From: an archaeon
GTDB taxonomy: Archaea; Nanobdellota; Nanobdellia; Pacearchaeales; GW2011-AR1
DNA length: 6,935 bases
Direction: 5' to 3'
NCBI GenBank assembly: GCA_025453475.1
Contig: JALOQH010000032.1
Location: 1 to 6,935, forward strand
Below, in pieces: positions 1 to 6,465 of this stretch. The stretch's first letter is position 1, and each line of letters starts with the position of its first letter. The position numbers and the translations under genes were made by a program. Under the pieces are notes generated by a model. The model ran no database searches. It was not told the origin of the DNA and saw nothing but the letters and a program-made list of their open reading frames with translations.

Positions 1-108
1 TTCAACTCCATCGTCCTCATTGGGATTGCCCGATATCCTGAGCTTTGCTACTCTCGACAAGCTATCAATTTCTGCGCTGTTTAGAATATCCTTTAGCTTC
101 TTTGCCAT
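1..108 (-). CDS. 5' end of an unidentified protein gene (partial)
   Basis: An open frame starts with ATG at 108 on the minus strand and runs through the left edge without a stop, giving 36 residues (MAKKLKDILNSAEIDS..., ending here in ...NEDDGVE). I do not recognise the protein. The visible part is hydrophilic, begins with a lysine-rich probable helix, and has no signal peptide or membrane segment, so a cytoplasmic product is likely. The start is supported by a TATA-like box (CTTTATAAG) centred 26 bases upstream, which would place the transcription start at or near the ATG and give a leaderless message; no Shine-Dalgarno sequence precedes it. It lies downstream of the methyltransferase gene on the same strand, 72 bases away, but the promoter between them suggests a separate transcript. 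Confidence 0.7.
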   Translation of the reverse strand, partial: MAKKLKDILNSAEIDSLSRVAKLRISGNPNEDDGVE

Positions 109-129
109 AATCGATAAAAGCGGGGAGGG

Positions 130-138
130 CTTATAAAG
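130..138 (-). promoter_or_regulatory. TATA box for the minus-strand gene starting at 108
   Basis: On the minus strand this reads CTTTATAAG and is centred 26 bases upstream of the ATG at 108. The spacing fits an archaeal TBP site driving a leaderless transcript. Confidence 0.6.
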
Positions 139-180
139 GTTTCTATTTTATTGTCTCTTAGTAGTGACAGCAAATTAGGG

Positions 181-756
181 TTAAAATGACTTCTTTTTCT
201 TCAGGTAATTTATGAGCTTCCCTGAGATTTGCGGCTTGCCGTCAACTAGGGGATAGCAGTATGGCAGGTCTATGGATTCTATTTCATTGATGGGGATTGT
301 AAGATTCTCCACAAAATGCATATCCTTCAGGGGCGTGCCTTCAATAATTCTTTTTGTGACAAGAACCGCATTGTCTGTTGAGAACTGCTTCTTGCCGATG
401 TTTCTTGCCTGTGCATTCTTTAATTTGGAGGTTAATTCCGGAGAGGTTCTTTTTCTCGGTGGATAGTCTCCAAGAATCCCTCCGAAGATAAAATAATCAA
501 AGGATTTTGCCTCTTCTGGCTCGAGTGTTTTGGGAACTTCAGGGTCAAGGATGCAGGCATTTTTCAAGCCAAGGGTTGCAACAGATTCATGGATTACTTT
601 TCCGAATTTTTCGAGCTTTTTTGCATTCCTGTCCTGGGAATTTATGTTTGTAAACCATAAATTAGCGCGCCCGGCTATCTTTGATATATTCTCATACTCC
701 ATAAGGCACCATTCCCAGATTTCCGGCTCCAAATGCTCAATTATGTAGACAGGCAT
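181..756 (-). CDS. SPOUT-family SAM-dependent methyltransferase, DUF431/Sfm1-like
   Basis: This 191-residue protein matches the DUF431 family, whose studied member is yeast Sfm1, a SPOUT methyltransferase that modifies an arginine of ribosomal protein uS3 (Rps3). From memory of Sfm1, shared features are the start YIIEHLE (residues 4-10), a CILDP segment near 68-72, the FDYFIFGGILGDYPPRKRT block at 86-104 and the QFSTDNAV segment at 124-131. The glycine-rich FGGILGD block and the following Q-x-S/T-T-D segment fall where the SPOUT trefoil knot binds S-adenosylmethionine. Full length is close to the family norm and the C-terminus ends in a lysine-rich tail. It should be cytoplasmic and act on a ribosomal protein or RNA, but the archaeal substrate is not shown by the sequence. 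The ATG at 756 lies 25-26 bases from a TATA-like box and has no Shine-Dalgarno sequence, consistent with leaderless expression. The family call is firm; the substrate is not. Confidence 0.9.
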   Translation of the reverse strand: MPVYIIEHLEPEIWEWCLMEYENISKIAGRANLWFTNINSQDRNAKKLEKFGKVIHESVATLGLKNACILDPEVPKTLEPEEAKSFDYFIFGGILGDYPPRKRTSPELTSKLKNAQARNIGKKQFSTDNAVLVTKRIIEGTPLKDMHFVENLTIPINEIESIDLPYCYPLVDGKPQISGKLINYLKKKKSF

Positions 757-777
757 AATGGGAAGGTGAAATAAGAG

Positions 778-785
778 AATAAAAA
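778..785 (-). promoter_or_regulatory. TATA-like box for the DUF431 methyltransferase gene
   Basis: The minus strand reads TTTTTATT, centred about 25 bases upstream of the ATG at 756. An alternative box, TTTAAAAA (minus strand, 788-795), would give a leader of roughly 9 bases. The AT-rich stretch makes the exact box uncertain. Confidence 0.45.
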
Positions 786-787
786 TG

Positions 788-795
788 TTTTTAAA
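788..795 (+). promoter_or_regulatory. TATA box for the small gene starting at 819
   Basis: TTTTTAAA is centred about 27 bases upstream of the ATG at 819, the archaeal leaderless spacing. The box overlaps an earlier in-frame ATG at 795, which argues against 795 as the translation start. It lies within ten bases of the opposing promoter for the methyltransferase gene. Confidence 0.5.
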
Positions 796-818
796 TGATA
801 AAAAAAGAAGTATTTGTT

Positions 819-1049
819 ATGATAAAAAGAGAACAAAGAACAAGACCTCAACTTGAGGCTGTTACAGCTGATGGAGAAATTCTTGTGTTTTATCGCGGCG
901 GCAATGTAGAAACAAACAAGGCTCCGCGGAAAGTTAGCGTTGGCACTGTGCCATTGCAACTTGAAGAAGACCCAAGACTTCGCCCATACCGCCATGCAGA
1001 CCTCCTGAGGGAAATCACTGGTTCTGACAGACCTGACCGAGAGTATTAG
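819..1049 (+). CDS. Small protein of unknown function (76 residues)
   Basis: A 76-residue open frame beginning MIKREQRTRPQ. I do not recognise the family. It is rich in charged residues throughout, with short predicted beta segments in the middle (ILVFYRGG at 21-28, RKVSVGTVPLQL at 37-48) and a probable C-terminal helix (YRHADLLREI, 57-66). There is no signal peptide, membrane helix or cysteine, so it is probably a soluble cytoplasmic protein. The same frame also has an ATG at 795, which would add eight residues, but that codon sits inside the likely TATA box, while 819 is about 27 bases downstream of it; I therefore chose 819. It is divergent from the methyltransferase gene and lies 44 bases upstream of the diguanylate cyclase gene, which has its own promoter, so the two may be separately transcribed. 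Promoter placement and uninterrupted reading support a real gene. Confidence 0.65.
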   Translation: MIKREQRTRPQLEAVTADGEILVFYRGGNVETNKAPRKVSVGTVPLQLEEDPRLRPYRHADLLREITGSDRPDREY

Positions 1050-1065
1050 GCAGAATTAGAAACTA

Positions 1066-1074
1066 TTAAAAATA
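1066..1074 (+). promoter_or_regulatory. TATA box for the diguanylate cyclase gene
   Basis: TTAAAAATA, within TATTAAAAATACG, is centred about 24-25 bases upstream of the ATG at 1094. With no Shine-Dalgarno sequence before that ATG, the transcript is probably leaderless. Confidence 0.55.
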
Positions 1075-1093
1075 CGCTTTTCTTTGTTAGCGT

Positions 1094-1939
1094 ATGCTTT
1101 CAACGTCAAAGAGGTTTGAAAAGGGGCTTCAGCTGTTTATTTTTCTTTTGATAATTGCAGCTGTGCTCTTTGCAGGATTTGCTTTTATCAGCATCAGAAC
1201 AAATGTCAACGTTATAACAATTGCGGTGGACGCCTTAAAGAGCCTGTTAGCAGACTCGCATGTTTCAACCATAGAGAGGGGAGTGAGAACTGTCTACCAG
1301 ATATCCATAATCGAAATAATTATACTTGCTGCAGGTGTTCTTGCCTCGCTTTTTGCAGTGAATTATCTTATCAATATCTATTTTGATGCATCGAGGCATT
1401 CTCTTGTTGATGAGCTTACAGGAGTATACAACAGAAGGGCGCTTTACAAGATACTTGACCAGGAGATAAAGAGGGCTGAGAGATTCAAGCATCCTCTCTC
1501 GATTTCAATGGTTGATGTTGACCATTTCAAAAAATACAATGATGCAAACGGGCATCTTGCAGGAGATTTGCTATTGCAAAGAATGTCCGAGATTGTGAAG
1601 AAGCAGATAAGAGATGTTGATACATTCGGGAGATATGGCGGGGAGGAATTCCTGATTATCCTGCCAGAGACACCTCATGAAGAAGCGTCCAAGGTTTGCG
1701 AGAGAATAAGACAAGCTGTTGAGTCAACGCATTTTCCTGGGGAGAAGACCCAGCCATTGAAGCATGTTACAATAAGCATGGGACTAGTTACATTCCATGG
1801 AGAGTACAAGACAAGAGCGCACATGATTAACTCTGCTGACGAATTATTATACCAGGCAAAAGAAGCAGGAAGAAACAGATTAATCAAAGCATATTACAAA
1901 GAGCTGGATGAAGAAGAGAGCACAATCAAGAGTGAATAA
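1094..1939 (+). CDS. Membrane-bound diguanylate cyclase (GGDEF domain)
   Basis: A 281-residue protein predicted to make cyclic di-GMP from two GTP. Two membrane helices (about 12-34 and 72-97) flank a short loop of about 37 residues that would lie outside the cell, and the GGDEF domain (about 102-265) would be cytoplasmic. Every key motif is visible: DELTG (106-110), the metal-binding DVDHFK (141-146), guanine-contacting N149 and D158 by analogy with PleD, and the signature RYGGEEF (180-186) with catalytic E184. RDVD at 173-176 lies five residues before GG, exactly where the product-binding inhibitory site RxxD occurs, so feedback inhibition by c-di-GMP is expected. The C-terminal DELLYQAKEAGRNR (249-262) is also typical. 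It ends in an acidic tail. The start has a TATA box at leaderless distance. The domain is overwhelmingly bacterial and its occurrence in an archaeal setting is unusual. No EAL, HD-GYP or PilZ partner is in the window. Confidence 0.95.
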   Translation: MLSTSKRFEKGLQLFIFLLIIAAVLFAGFAFISIRTNVNVITIAVDALKSLLADSHVSTIERGVRTVYQISIIEIIILAAGVLASLFAVNYLINIYFDASRHSLVDELTGVYNRRALYKILDQEIKRAERFKHPLSISMVDVDHFKKYNDANGHLAGDLLLQRMSEIVKKQIRDVDTFGRYGGEEFLIILPETPHEEASKVCERIRQAVESTHFPGEKTQPLKHVTISMGLVTFHGEYKTRAHMINSADELLYQAKEAGRNRLIKAYYKELDEEESTIKSE

Positions 1940-1993
1940 GACGAGGCAACAGAACAGATATCCTGATTGCAGCAGTTATTGAATTGGACTAAC

Positions 1994-2809
1994 TTAATGC
2001 GATAGTGCTGCGTGCCTGGATTTTCTTTCTATAACCAGGAGGATTGCTGCTCCAAAAACTACAAGGATAAAGATATATGCGAAACCCTTGCTTCCCCACA
2101 TGCTTGAACCTTCTGCTTCACCATAGGGGGATTCTGATTCGGATTTTATCTCGCCAGTCATTGGCGTTCTTGAGAGAGGGCGTTCGTCCAGAACCCCGAT
2201 TGCCTGCCCTGTAAGAGAGACTCCTGACTGAGCTACTGTTGTCTTGCCGTCAGTTACTCTTATATTATATGTTCCTGAGGGGGCAATCAACCTGAAGGAG
2301 GTTCTATCCCCAACATCCAAGTCAACAAGCTTTGTGCCGACTGTTTCCCCGATAAGTATCTGAATGGTCTTTGTGTATCTTGTATTGCCGGTATTTATTA
2401 TTGTAAGAGTTGAGTTCTTCAGTTCAAACCTTACCTGCTCGCTTGTTTCAACAACAAAGAACGCGCTTGCCTCAACAACTTCTCCTCCGGAATTTGTGTA
2501 GCTTGCTATGACTTTCCAATAGCCGGATGGCGCGTCAACACCGAGGTCAATTTCTGCAGGGGCATTTGCATCCAAATCTTTCTCAATTGTGCGCCTCTTT
2601 TCCGCATCCTCGGCAATTATTGAAACGCTTCCCTGGAGTGGATTGTTCCGGGAATCATACAACGAAACAAGGAATGAGATTTTCTCGCCGGATGAAAAGC
2701 TCTCTTTTGTTGGAGTAACGTCCAATTTTTCTCCAGCGGCTGAGACTAAACTAATCAAAAGTACAGACAGGACAACGAAAAACAAAAATAACTTTGCTCT
2801 TTTTTCCAT
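1994..2809 (-). CDS. Type I membrane protein with beta-sandwich ectodomain
   Basis: A 271-residue protein from the ATG at 2809. It has an N-terminal signal peptide (MEKRAK then a hydrophobic stretch 7-22, likely cleaved near VSAA, 22-25), an ectodomain, and one C-terminal membrane helix (about 243-261) followed by a short basic tail ERKSRHAALSH. The first ectodomain part (about 27-122) resembles an MG2- or Ig-like fold: LDVTPTKESFSSGEKISFLV, PLQGSVSI, and APSGYWKVIASY followed by AFFVVE. The second (about 126-195) is a small beta-sandwich with TIINTGNTRYTKTIQILIG and APSGTYNIRV, resembling CARDB/NEW3-type repeats. A serine- and glutamate-rich stalk follows, containing LTGQAIG (199-205) and MTGEIK (217-222). 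The frame extends upstream to 2872 and has another ATG at 2818, but a TATA box 26 bases before 2809 and the signal-peptide shape favour 2809. Function is unknown; a surface adaptor or envelope component is plausible. It is divergent from the large LamG-PHP gene and convergent with the cyclase. Confidence 0.8.
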   Translation of the reverse strand: MEKRAKLFLFFVVLSVLLISLVSAAGEKLDVTPTKESFSSGEKISFLVSLYDSRNNPLQGSVSIIAEDAEKRRTIEKDLDANAPAEIDLGVDAPSGYWKVIASYTNSGGEVVEASAFFVVETSEQVRFELKNSTLTIINTGNTRYTKTIQILIGETVGTKLVDLDVGDRTSFRLIAPSGTYNIRVTDGKTTVAQSGVSLTGQAIGVLDERPLSRTPMTGEIKSESESPYGEAEGSSMWGSKGFAYIFILVVFGAAILLVIERKSRHAALSH

Positions 2810-2830
2810 GGTTTTCATAGCATTGGGAGG

Positions 2831-2838
2831 TATATAAA
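2831..2838 (-). promoter_or_regulatory. TATA box for the type I membrane protein gene
   Basis: The minus strand reads TTTATATA within ATTTTTATATACC, centred about 26 bases upstream of the ATG at 2809. This is one of the clearest archaeal TATA boxes in the window and decides the start of that gene. Confidence 0.65.
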
Positions 2839-2870
2839 AATAATGGTTTTTTACTACGCAACATAATAAC

Positions 2871-2880
2871 ATTTAAAAAG
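2871..2880 (+). promoter_or_regulatory. Probable TATA box for the large LamG-PHP gene
   Basis: ATTTAAAAAG would place the transcription start near 2902, leaving a leader of about 27 bases before the GTG start. A second TTAAAA at 2909-2914 is only about 17 bases from that start, too close for a leaderless transcript beginning there. The choice of box is therefore tentative. Confidence 0.4.
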
Positions 2881-2920
2881 AAGATAGTAAAGTTAGGTAT
2901 TATCAGACTTAAAAGAGAGA

Positions 2921-2925
2921 GTGAT
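2921..2925 (+). promoter_or_regulatory. Shine-Dalgarno-like GTGAT before the GTG start at 2929
   Basis: GAGAGTGAT resembles the archaeal anti-16S consensus GGAGGTGAT, with GTGAT intact three bases before the GTG codon. The match is partial and the spacing short. It supports a leadered transcript for this gene, unlike its neighbours. Confidence 0.35.
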
Positions 2926-2928
2926 AAA

Positions 2929-5900
2929 GTGATAAATAAAACAACCAGATTTGTGAAAATGGTTTCTGTTCCGATGTTTATTGTATTTCTTGCTGGAATT
3001 GCTCTTGCAGGGTTTGAGGATTTGAGCCAGAATGATTTCAGCGGAACGTTTGACAGGACATATTATAATAGTTCAGGGTACATCTCGATAAATGAGACCA
3101 TATTTGGCAGCTCAACAGACACTACAATTTACACAAATGTGACTGAATTGGACGGCAGCGAGTCGGGGCTTGCTGCATACTGGATATTTAACGAGGACTC
3201 ATGGACAGGCGCGCAGGGAGAGGTTAAAGATGTTCTTGGAAATTACAACGGGACTGCGAAGAGCGGGGCAAATAGTGCAGCAGGGCTATTCAATAACGCC
3301 GGGAATTTCAGCGGAACGAACAACCAGAGAGTGCAGATTGCAAACGCTGTGGCATTAAACCCCAACGGGGGGAGTTATACTATCACCGGATGGGCAAAAT
3401 CCTTCCAGAAAGGCGGGGCAAACCAGTGGCAGCTTTATGTCGCAAAAAGGACGACTTCAGGAAGCAACGGATATTATATAGGATTACTTGAGGGTTCTGG
3501 ATTGAACTTTATGGTTGGAGACGGGACAAACAGGAGGGACTCGAGGGACGGCACTGGAGGATATGCAAACGGAATAGCATACGGACAATGGTTCCATTTC
3601 GCAGCTGTTGTAAACAGAACGACAAACCAGATTCTTCTCTACGTAAACGGGACATTGAGGGCAAACCAGACAATTTCAAATGTCGGGAGCATCTCAAACA
3701 CTGCGAATCTCTCGATGGGATACGATGAAGGGCAGAATAATTATGCCGTTAAAGGAAGCGTGGATGAGGTTGCAATGTGGAACAGAGCGCTTACAGCAAG
3801 GGAGATATTTGCGCTTTACCAAAATGGGCTTTCAAGCAGCACAGTAATTGTTAATTCTACAAATACTACGTACTATAACTCTGGAAGTTATGAAAGCGAT
3901 GTCAGGGACGCAGGAGCCATAGTCTCATGGAATAACTTATCTTGGAGCGAGGAAGTGCCTTACGGAGAGGAAGAGAAAACAAACGGGCAGGCATTACTGC
4001 TTCACATGAATGATGTTTCAGGAAACATTGCTGACTCTTCAAGTTATGGGATTTTTGGCACAAATGACGGGGCAGCTTATGGGGCAACCGGGAAGTTTGG
4101 AAATGCACTTTCTTTTGATGGTACAAATGATTATGTGGATTTGGGCAATCCCCCTCAATTGCAGATAACTGGAAACATGGGTGTTTCTATGTGGGTGAAG
4201 TTCAACCAGATACCTACAGGAACAACTGTTTATGCTCTGATTAATAAAAATGAGGCAGGAGGATACGGTATTATTGCAAATGAGGTTGCAAGCGGTAAAC
4301 TTGAGACATACTTCTATGTTGGAGGAGCATACAGACTTGCGGGAGTTCCTCTCTCTTCATTGGGGGCAGGAAGATGGTATCATGTTGCCGGAACATACGA
4401 CGGAAGCTATGTTAATCTTTATGTTGATGGAGTAAAAGTAAGTTCTGTTGCTGCAACAGGAGCGATGTCATCAACGGCAATGCCTCTTCTTATTGGAGCC
4501 AATCCTGGACCTAGTTCAAATACCGAGTTCTTCAACGGATTGATTGATGAAGTCTCTTTGTACAGCAGAAGCTTGTCAGATTCCGAGATATTGAATATGT
4601 ACAAAAAAGGAGCTCTTGATTTGAAATTCCAAGCAAGAACAAGCGGTGATGGAAGCAGCTGGACAGAATATCTTGGACCAGACAACACCTCTGGAACATA
4701 TTATACTGCTCCAAATACTGCGCTTGCTTCTGCAAACTCAAGATATATCCAGTACAAGGCGTTCTTCGAGAGAAATTCGACTGTTCAGAATGTAAGGTTG
4801 TTCAACGTCTCTGTGGGCTACGCAACAATTTCCGGAATCTCTGTGACTCTTGATTCTCCTGCGGAGAATTACCTGACAAATAATGCAACAGCTGATTTGG
4901 CATGCTCTGCATTTTCTTCCTCCCAGGAATTGGCAAATATCACTCTTGTTCTCGGAGCTTATGAAGAGACAAAAGAAATTTCCGGCATGAGCAATTCAAG
5001 CACATTCTCAACAGATCTTTCGGAAGGCACCAATTCCTGGAATTGCATTGCATGCGATGTAAACGGGGAATGCGACTTTGCAGGCCAGAACAGGACAGTA
5101 GTTATTGATTCAAATTCTCCCTCTCTTTCTTTAATTTATCCGGACAATGATTATTACTGGAATATCTCAAACAGCATAACCTTCAGATTCAACGCATCAG
5201 ATGGGGGGGCGCAGTTATTATCTTGCACGCTCTCGATAGACAATAGCATTGAATTGACAAACAGCTCTGTGAATTCCGGTGCATTGACAGAGATTGTGCA
5301 TTATCTCGAGAATGGGAATCATGCCTGGAAAGTGAACTGCTCTGACGGCGTGAATAGCGCTGAAAGCGAAGAGAGAACCATTATTGTGAATAAAACTGAG
5401 ATATATCTCCCATTCTGGGCAAAAGTCAACACGCATATGCACACCACAAACTCAGACGGGAATCTCGCGCCTGCTGTTGCTGTTGCTGAATATAGAAACA
5501 GGGGATACAATATCCTGACAGTGACAGACCATAATGTTGTAACAAATTGCGAAATTTATTCAAATTACAGCGGGAATTTCATGTGCATTAATTCTGAAGA
5601 GTGGACTTCCTCGACAAAGCATCTAAACAGGATAAATGCGAGCGCGCATGTAGCAACAGGGGACTCGCAGGCAATGATACAAAATGCATTTAATACAGCA
5701 AACAATGAAGATGGATTTGCCATAATAAATCATCCGAATTGGAGCTCAACTATCTGGACAGTTGCGTTGATGACTGCGCTTGAAAACTATACCTCAATTG
5801 AGATATACAACAAGGTTATTGAGAGATTATCTCCGGATCCTTATGCCGTTATAAAGTGGGACGAGATACTCAAGAGCGGAAAGCATGTATTCGGCGTTGC

Positions 5901-6330
5901 AGCTGATGACTCGCATAACACCGGAGATATGGGATTTGGATTCACAAAAGTATTCATGCCGGCATTCACACCTGCAGCTTACCTTAATGCGATGAGGCAG
6001 GGATTATTCTATGCTTCGCAGGGACCGACAATGGATTCACAGCCATTCACTCTAAACTGCGATGGTAAAACATACAAGATGGGAGAAACAGCAAACTGCT
6101 TATCTGCGCCATCTTTCGCAGCCACAATCTCGGCTACAAATGCTTCCGGGAAGATACAGAATATAACGCTTATCAAGGATGGCAAACCAATTGCTGTGAA
6201 GACAGACTGCCCTAATGAGCAGAACTGCACAGTTACCTTTGATGAGAAGAACTGGAGCTATTACAGGCTCGAGGCTGTTGATTCCTCAGGAAAGACGGTC
6301 TGGAGCAATCCTATCTGGGTTTCTGATTAA
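2929..6330 (+). CDS. Secreted multidomain LamG/Ig-like protein with CehA-type PHP metallohydrolase domain
   Basis: A 1133-residue protein. Residues 1-27 form a signal peptide (RFVK, a hydrophobic core, likely cleavage after ALA); starting at ATG 2959 would remove the basic residues, so GTG 2929 is preferred. LamG-like domain 1 spans about 82-300, ending VDEVAMWNRAL (278-288). A beta-sandwich begins at about 315 (GSYESDVRDAG, 319-329), is interrupted by LamG domain 2 (354-561, with GLIDEVSLYSRSL at 537-549), and resumes at 562-631. Two Ig-like domains follow (about 637-725 and 727-822). The PHP domain (829-1036) has its metal ligands: H836 and H838, D867-H868, E890/E891, H907, H935, D994 and H996, plus E958. 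The tail (1040-1133) ends YYRLEAVDSSGKTVWSNPIW, typical of CehA/McbA-family hydrolases. There is no C-terminal anchor, so it is secreted or held by binding. LamG domains usually bind glycans or proteins. The PHP part should hydrolyse a phosphate or other ester, but the substrate is unknown. The protein has many N-glycosylation sequons. Confidence 0.93.
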   Translation: MINKTTRFVKMVSVPMFIVFLAGIALAGFEDLSQNDFSGTFDRTYYNSSGYISINETIFGSSTDTTIYTNVTELDGSESGLAAYWIFNEDSWTGAQGEVKDVLGNYNGTAKSGANSAAGLFNNAGNFSGTNNQRVQIANAVALNPNGGSYTITGWAKSFQKGGANQWQLYVAKRTTSGSNGYYIGLLEGSGLNFMVGDGTNRRDSRDGTGGYANGIAYGQWFHFAAVVNRTTNQILLYVNGTLRANQTISNVGSISNTANLSMGYDEGQNNYAVKGSVDEVAMWNRALTAREIFALYQNGLSSSTVIVNSTNTTYYNSGSYESDVRDAGAIVSWNNLSWSEEVPYGEEEKTNGQALLLHMNDVSGNIADSSSYGIFGTNDGAAYGATGKFGNALSFDGTNDYVDLGNPPQLQITGNMGVSMWVKFNQIPTGTTVYALINKNEAGGYGIIANEVASGKLETYFYVGGAYRLAGVPLSSLGAGRWYHVAGTYDGSYVNLYVDGVKVSSVAATGAMSSTAMPLLIGANPGPSSNTEFFNGLIDEVSLYSRSLSDSEILNMYKKGALDLKFQARTSGDGSSWTEYLGPDNTSGTYYTAPNTALASANSRYIQYKAFFERNSTVQNVRLFNVSVGYATISGISVTLDSPAENYLTNNATADLACSAFSSSQELANITLVLGAYEETKEISGMSNSSTFSTDLSEGTNSWNCIACDVNGECDFAGQNRTVVIDSNSPSLSLIYPDNDYYWNISNSITFRFNASDGGAQLLSCTLSIDNSIELTNSSVNSGALTEIVHYLENGNHAWKVNCSDGVNSAESEERTIIVNKTEIYLPFWAKVNTHMHTTNSDGNLAPAVAVAEYRNRGYNILTVTDHNVVTNCEIYSNYSGNFMCINSEEWTSSTKHLNRINASAHVATGDSQAMIQNAFNTANNEDGFAIINHPNWSSTIWTVALMTALENYTSIEIYNKVIERLSPDPYAVIKWDEILKSGKHVFGVAADDSHNTGDMGFGFTKVFMPAFTPAAYLNAMRQGLFYASQGPTMDSQPFTLNCDGKTYKMGETANCLSAPSFAATISATNASGKIQNITLIKDGKPIAVKTDCPNEQNCTVTFDEKNWSYYRLEAVDSSGKTVWSNPIWVSD

Positions 6331-6435
6331 CCAGCGATAAAACTGATTTATTCATTTAAAAGAGATGTTCAGCTGTGTATATTTCTATATAAGTATAAGT
6401 ATTTCTTAGTAATTATATTTACTTCTATGGAAAGA

Positions 6436-6443
6436 TTTAAATA
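6436..6443 (+). promoter_or_regulatory. TATA box for the RHH regulator / LamG operon
   Basis: TTTAAATA, preceded by purine-rich GAAAGA that could serve as a BRE, is centred about 26 bases upstream of the ATG at 6466. No Shine-Dalgarno sequence precedes that ATG, so the operon message is probably leaderless. Confidence 0.6.
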
Positions 6444-6460
6444 ATAAGAGTTGCTTGTTA
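6442..6460. promoter_or_regulatory. Imperfect inverted repeat, candidate RHH operator
   Basis: TAATAAG and CTTGTTA form inverted arms with one mismatch around a five-base spacer. The element overlaps the downstream end of the TATA box and covers the stretch up to the expected transcription start. Ribbon-helix-helix proteins commonly repress their own promoters through such sites, so autoregulation is possible. Short arms in AT-rich DNA can also arise by chance. Confidence 0.3.
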
Positions 6461-6465
6461 AACTA

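Noticed and set aside
795..818. Upstream ATG at 795 as the start of the small protein
   Set aside because: The codon overlaps the likely TATA box (788-795), so it would not be in a transcript starting near 819.
741..995. Minus-strand open frame of 84 codons opposite the 76-residue gene
   Set aside because: It overlaps the start of the methyltransferase gene and spans both divergent promoters, with no promoter of its own and a phenylalanine- and serine-rich composition typical of an antisense shadow.
1940..1993. Transcription terminator between the convergent cyclase and membrane protein genes
   Set aside because: No clear T-run or hairpin is visible on either strand in the gap.
2589..2837. 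Plus-strand open frame opposite the type I membrane protein gene
   Set aside because: It is the antisense of a protein with clear signal peptide, beta-sandwich and anchor, and has no domain, promoter or ribosome site.
5202..5210. Run of seven G as a possible frameshift or phase-variation site in the large gene
   Set aside because: The reading frame and Ig-like domain continue normally across the run, and a single short tract gives no evidence of variation.
6331..6465. Possible extra transcript from ATTTAAAAG near 6353-6361
   Set aside because: A TATA-like string is present but nothing coding or structured follows in this AT-rich 135-base gap; short direct repeats of TATAAG are likely compositional.
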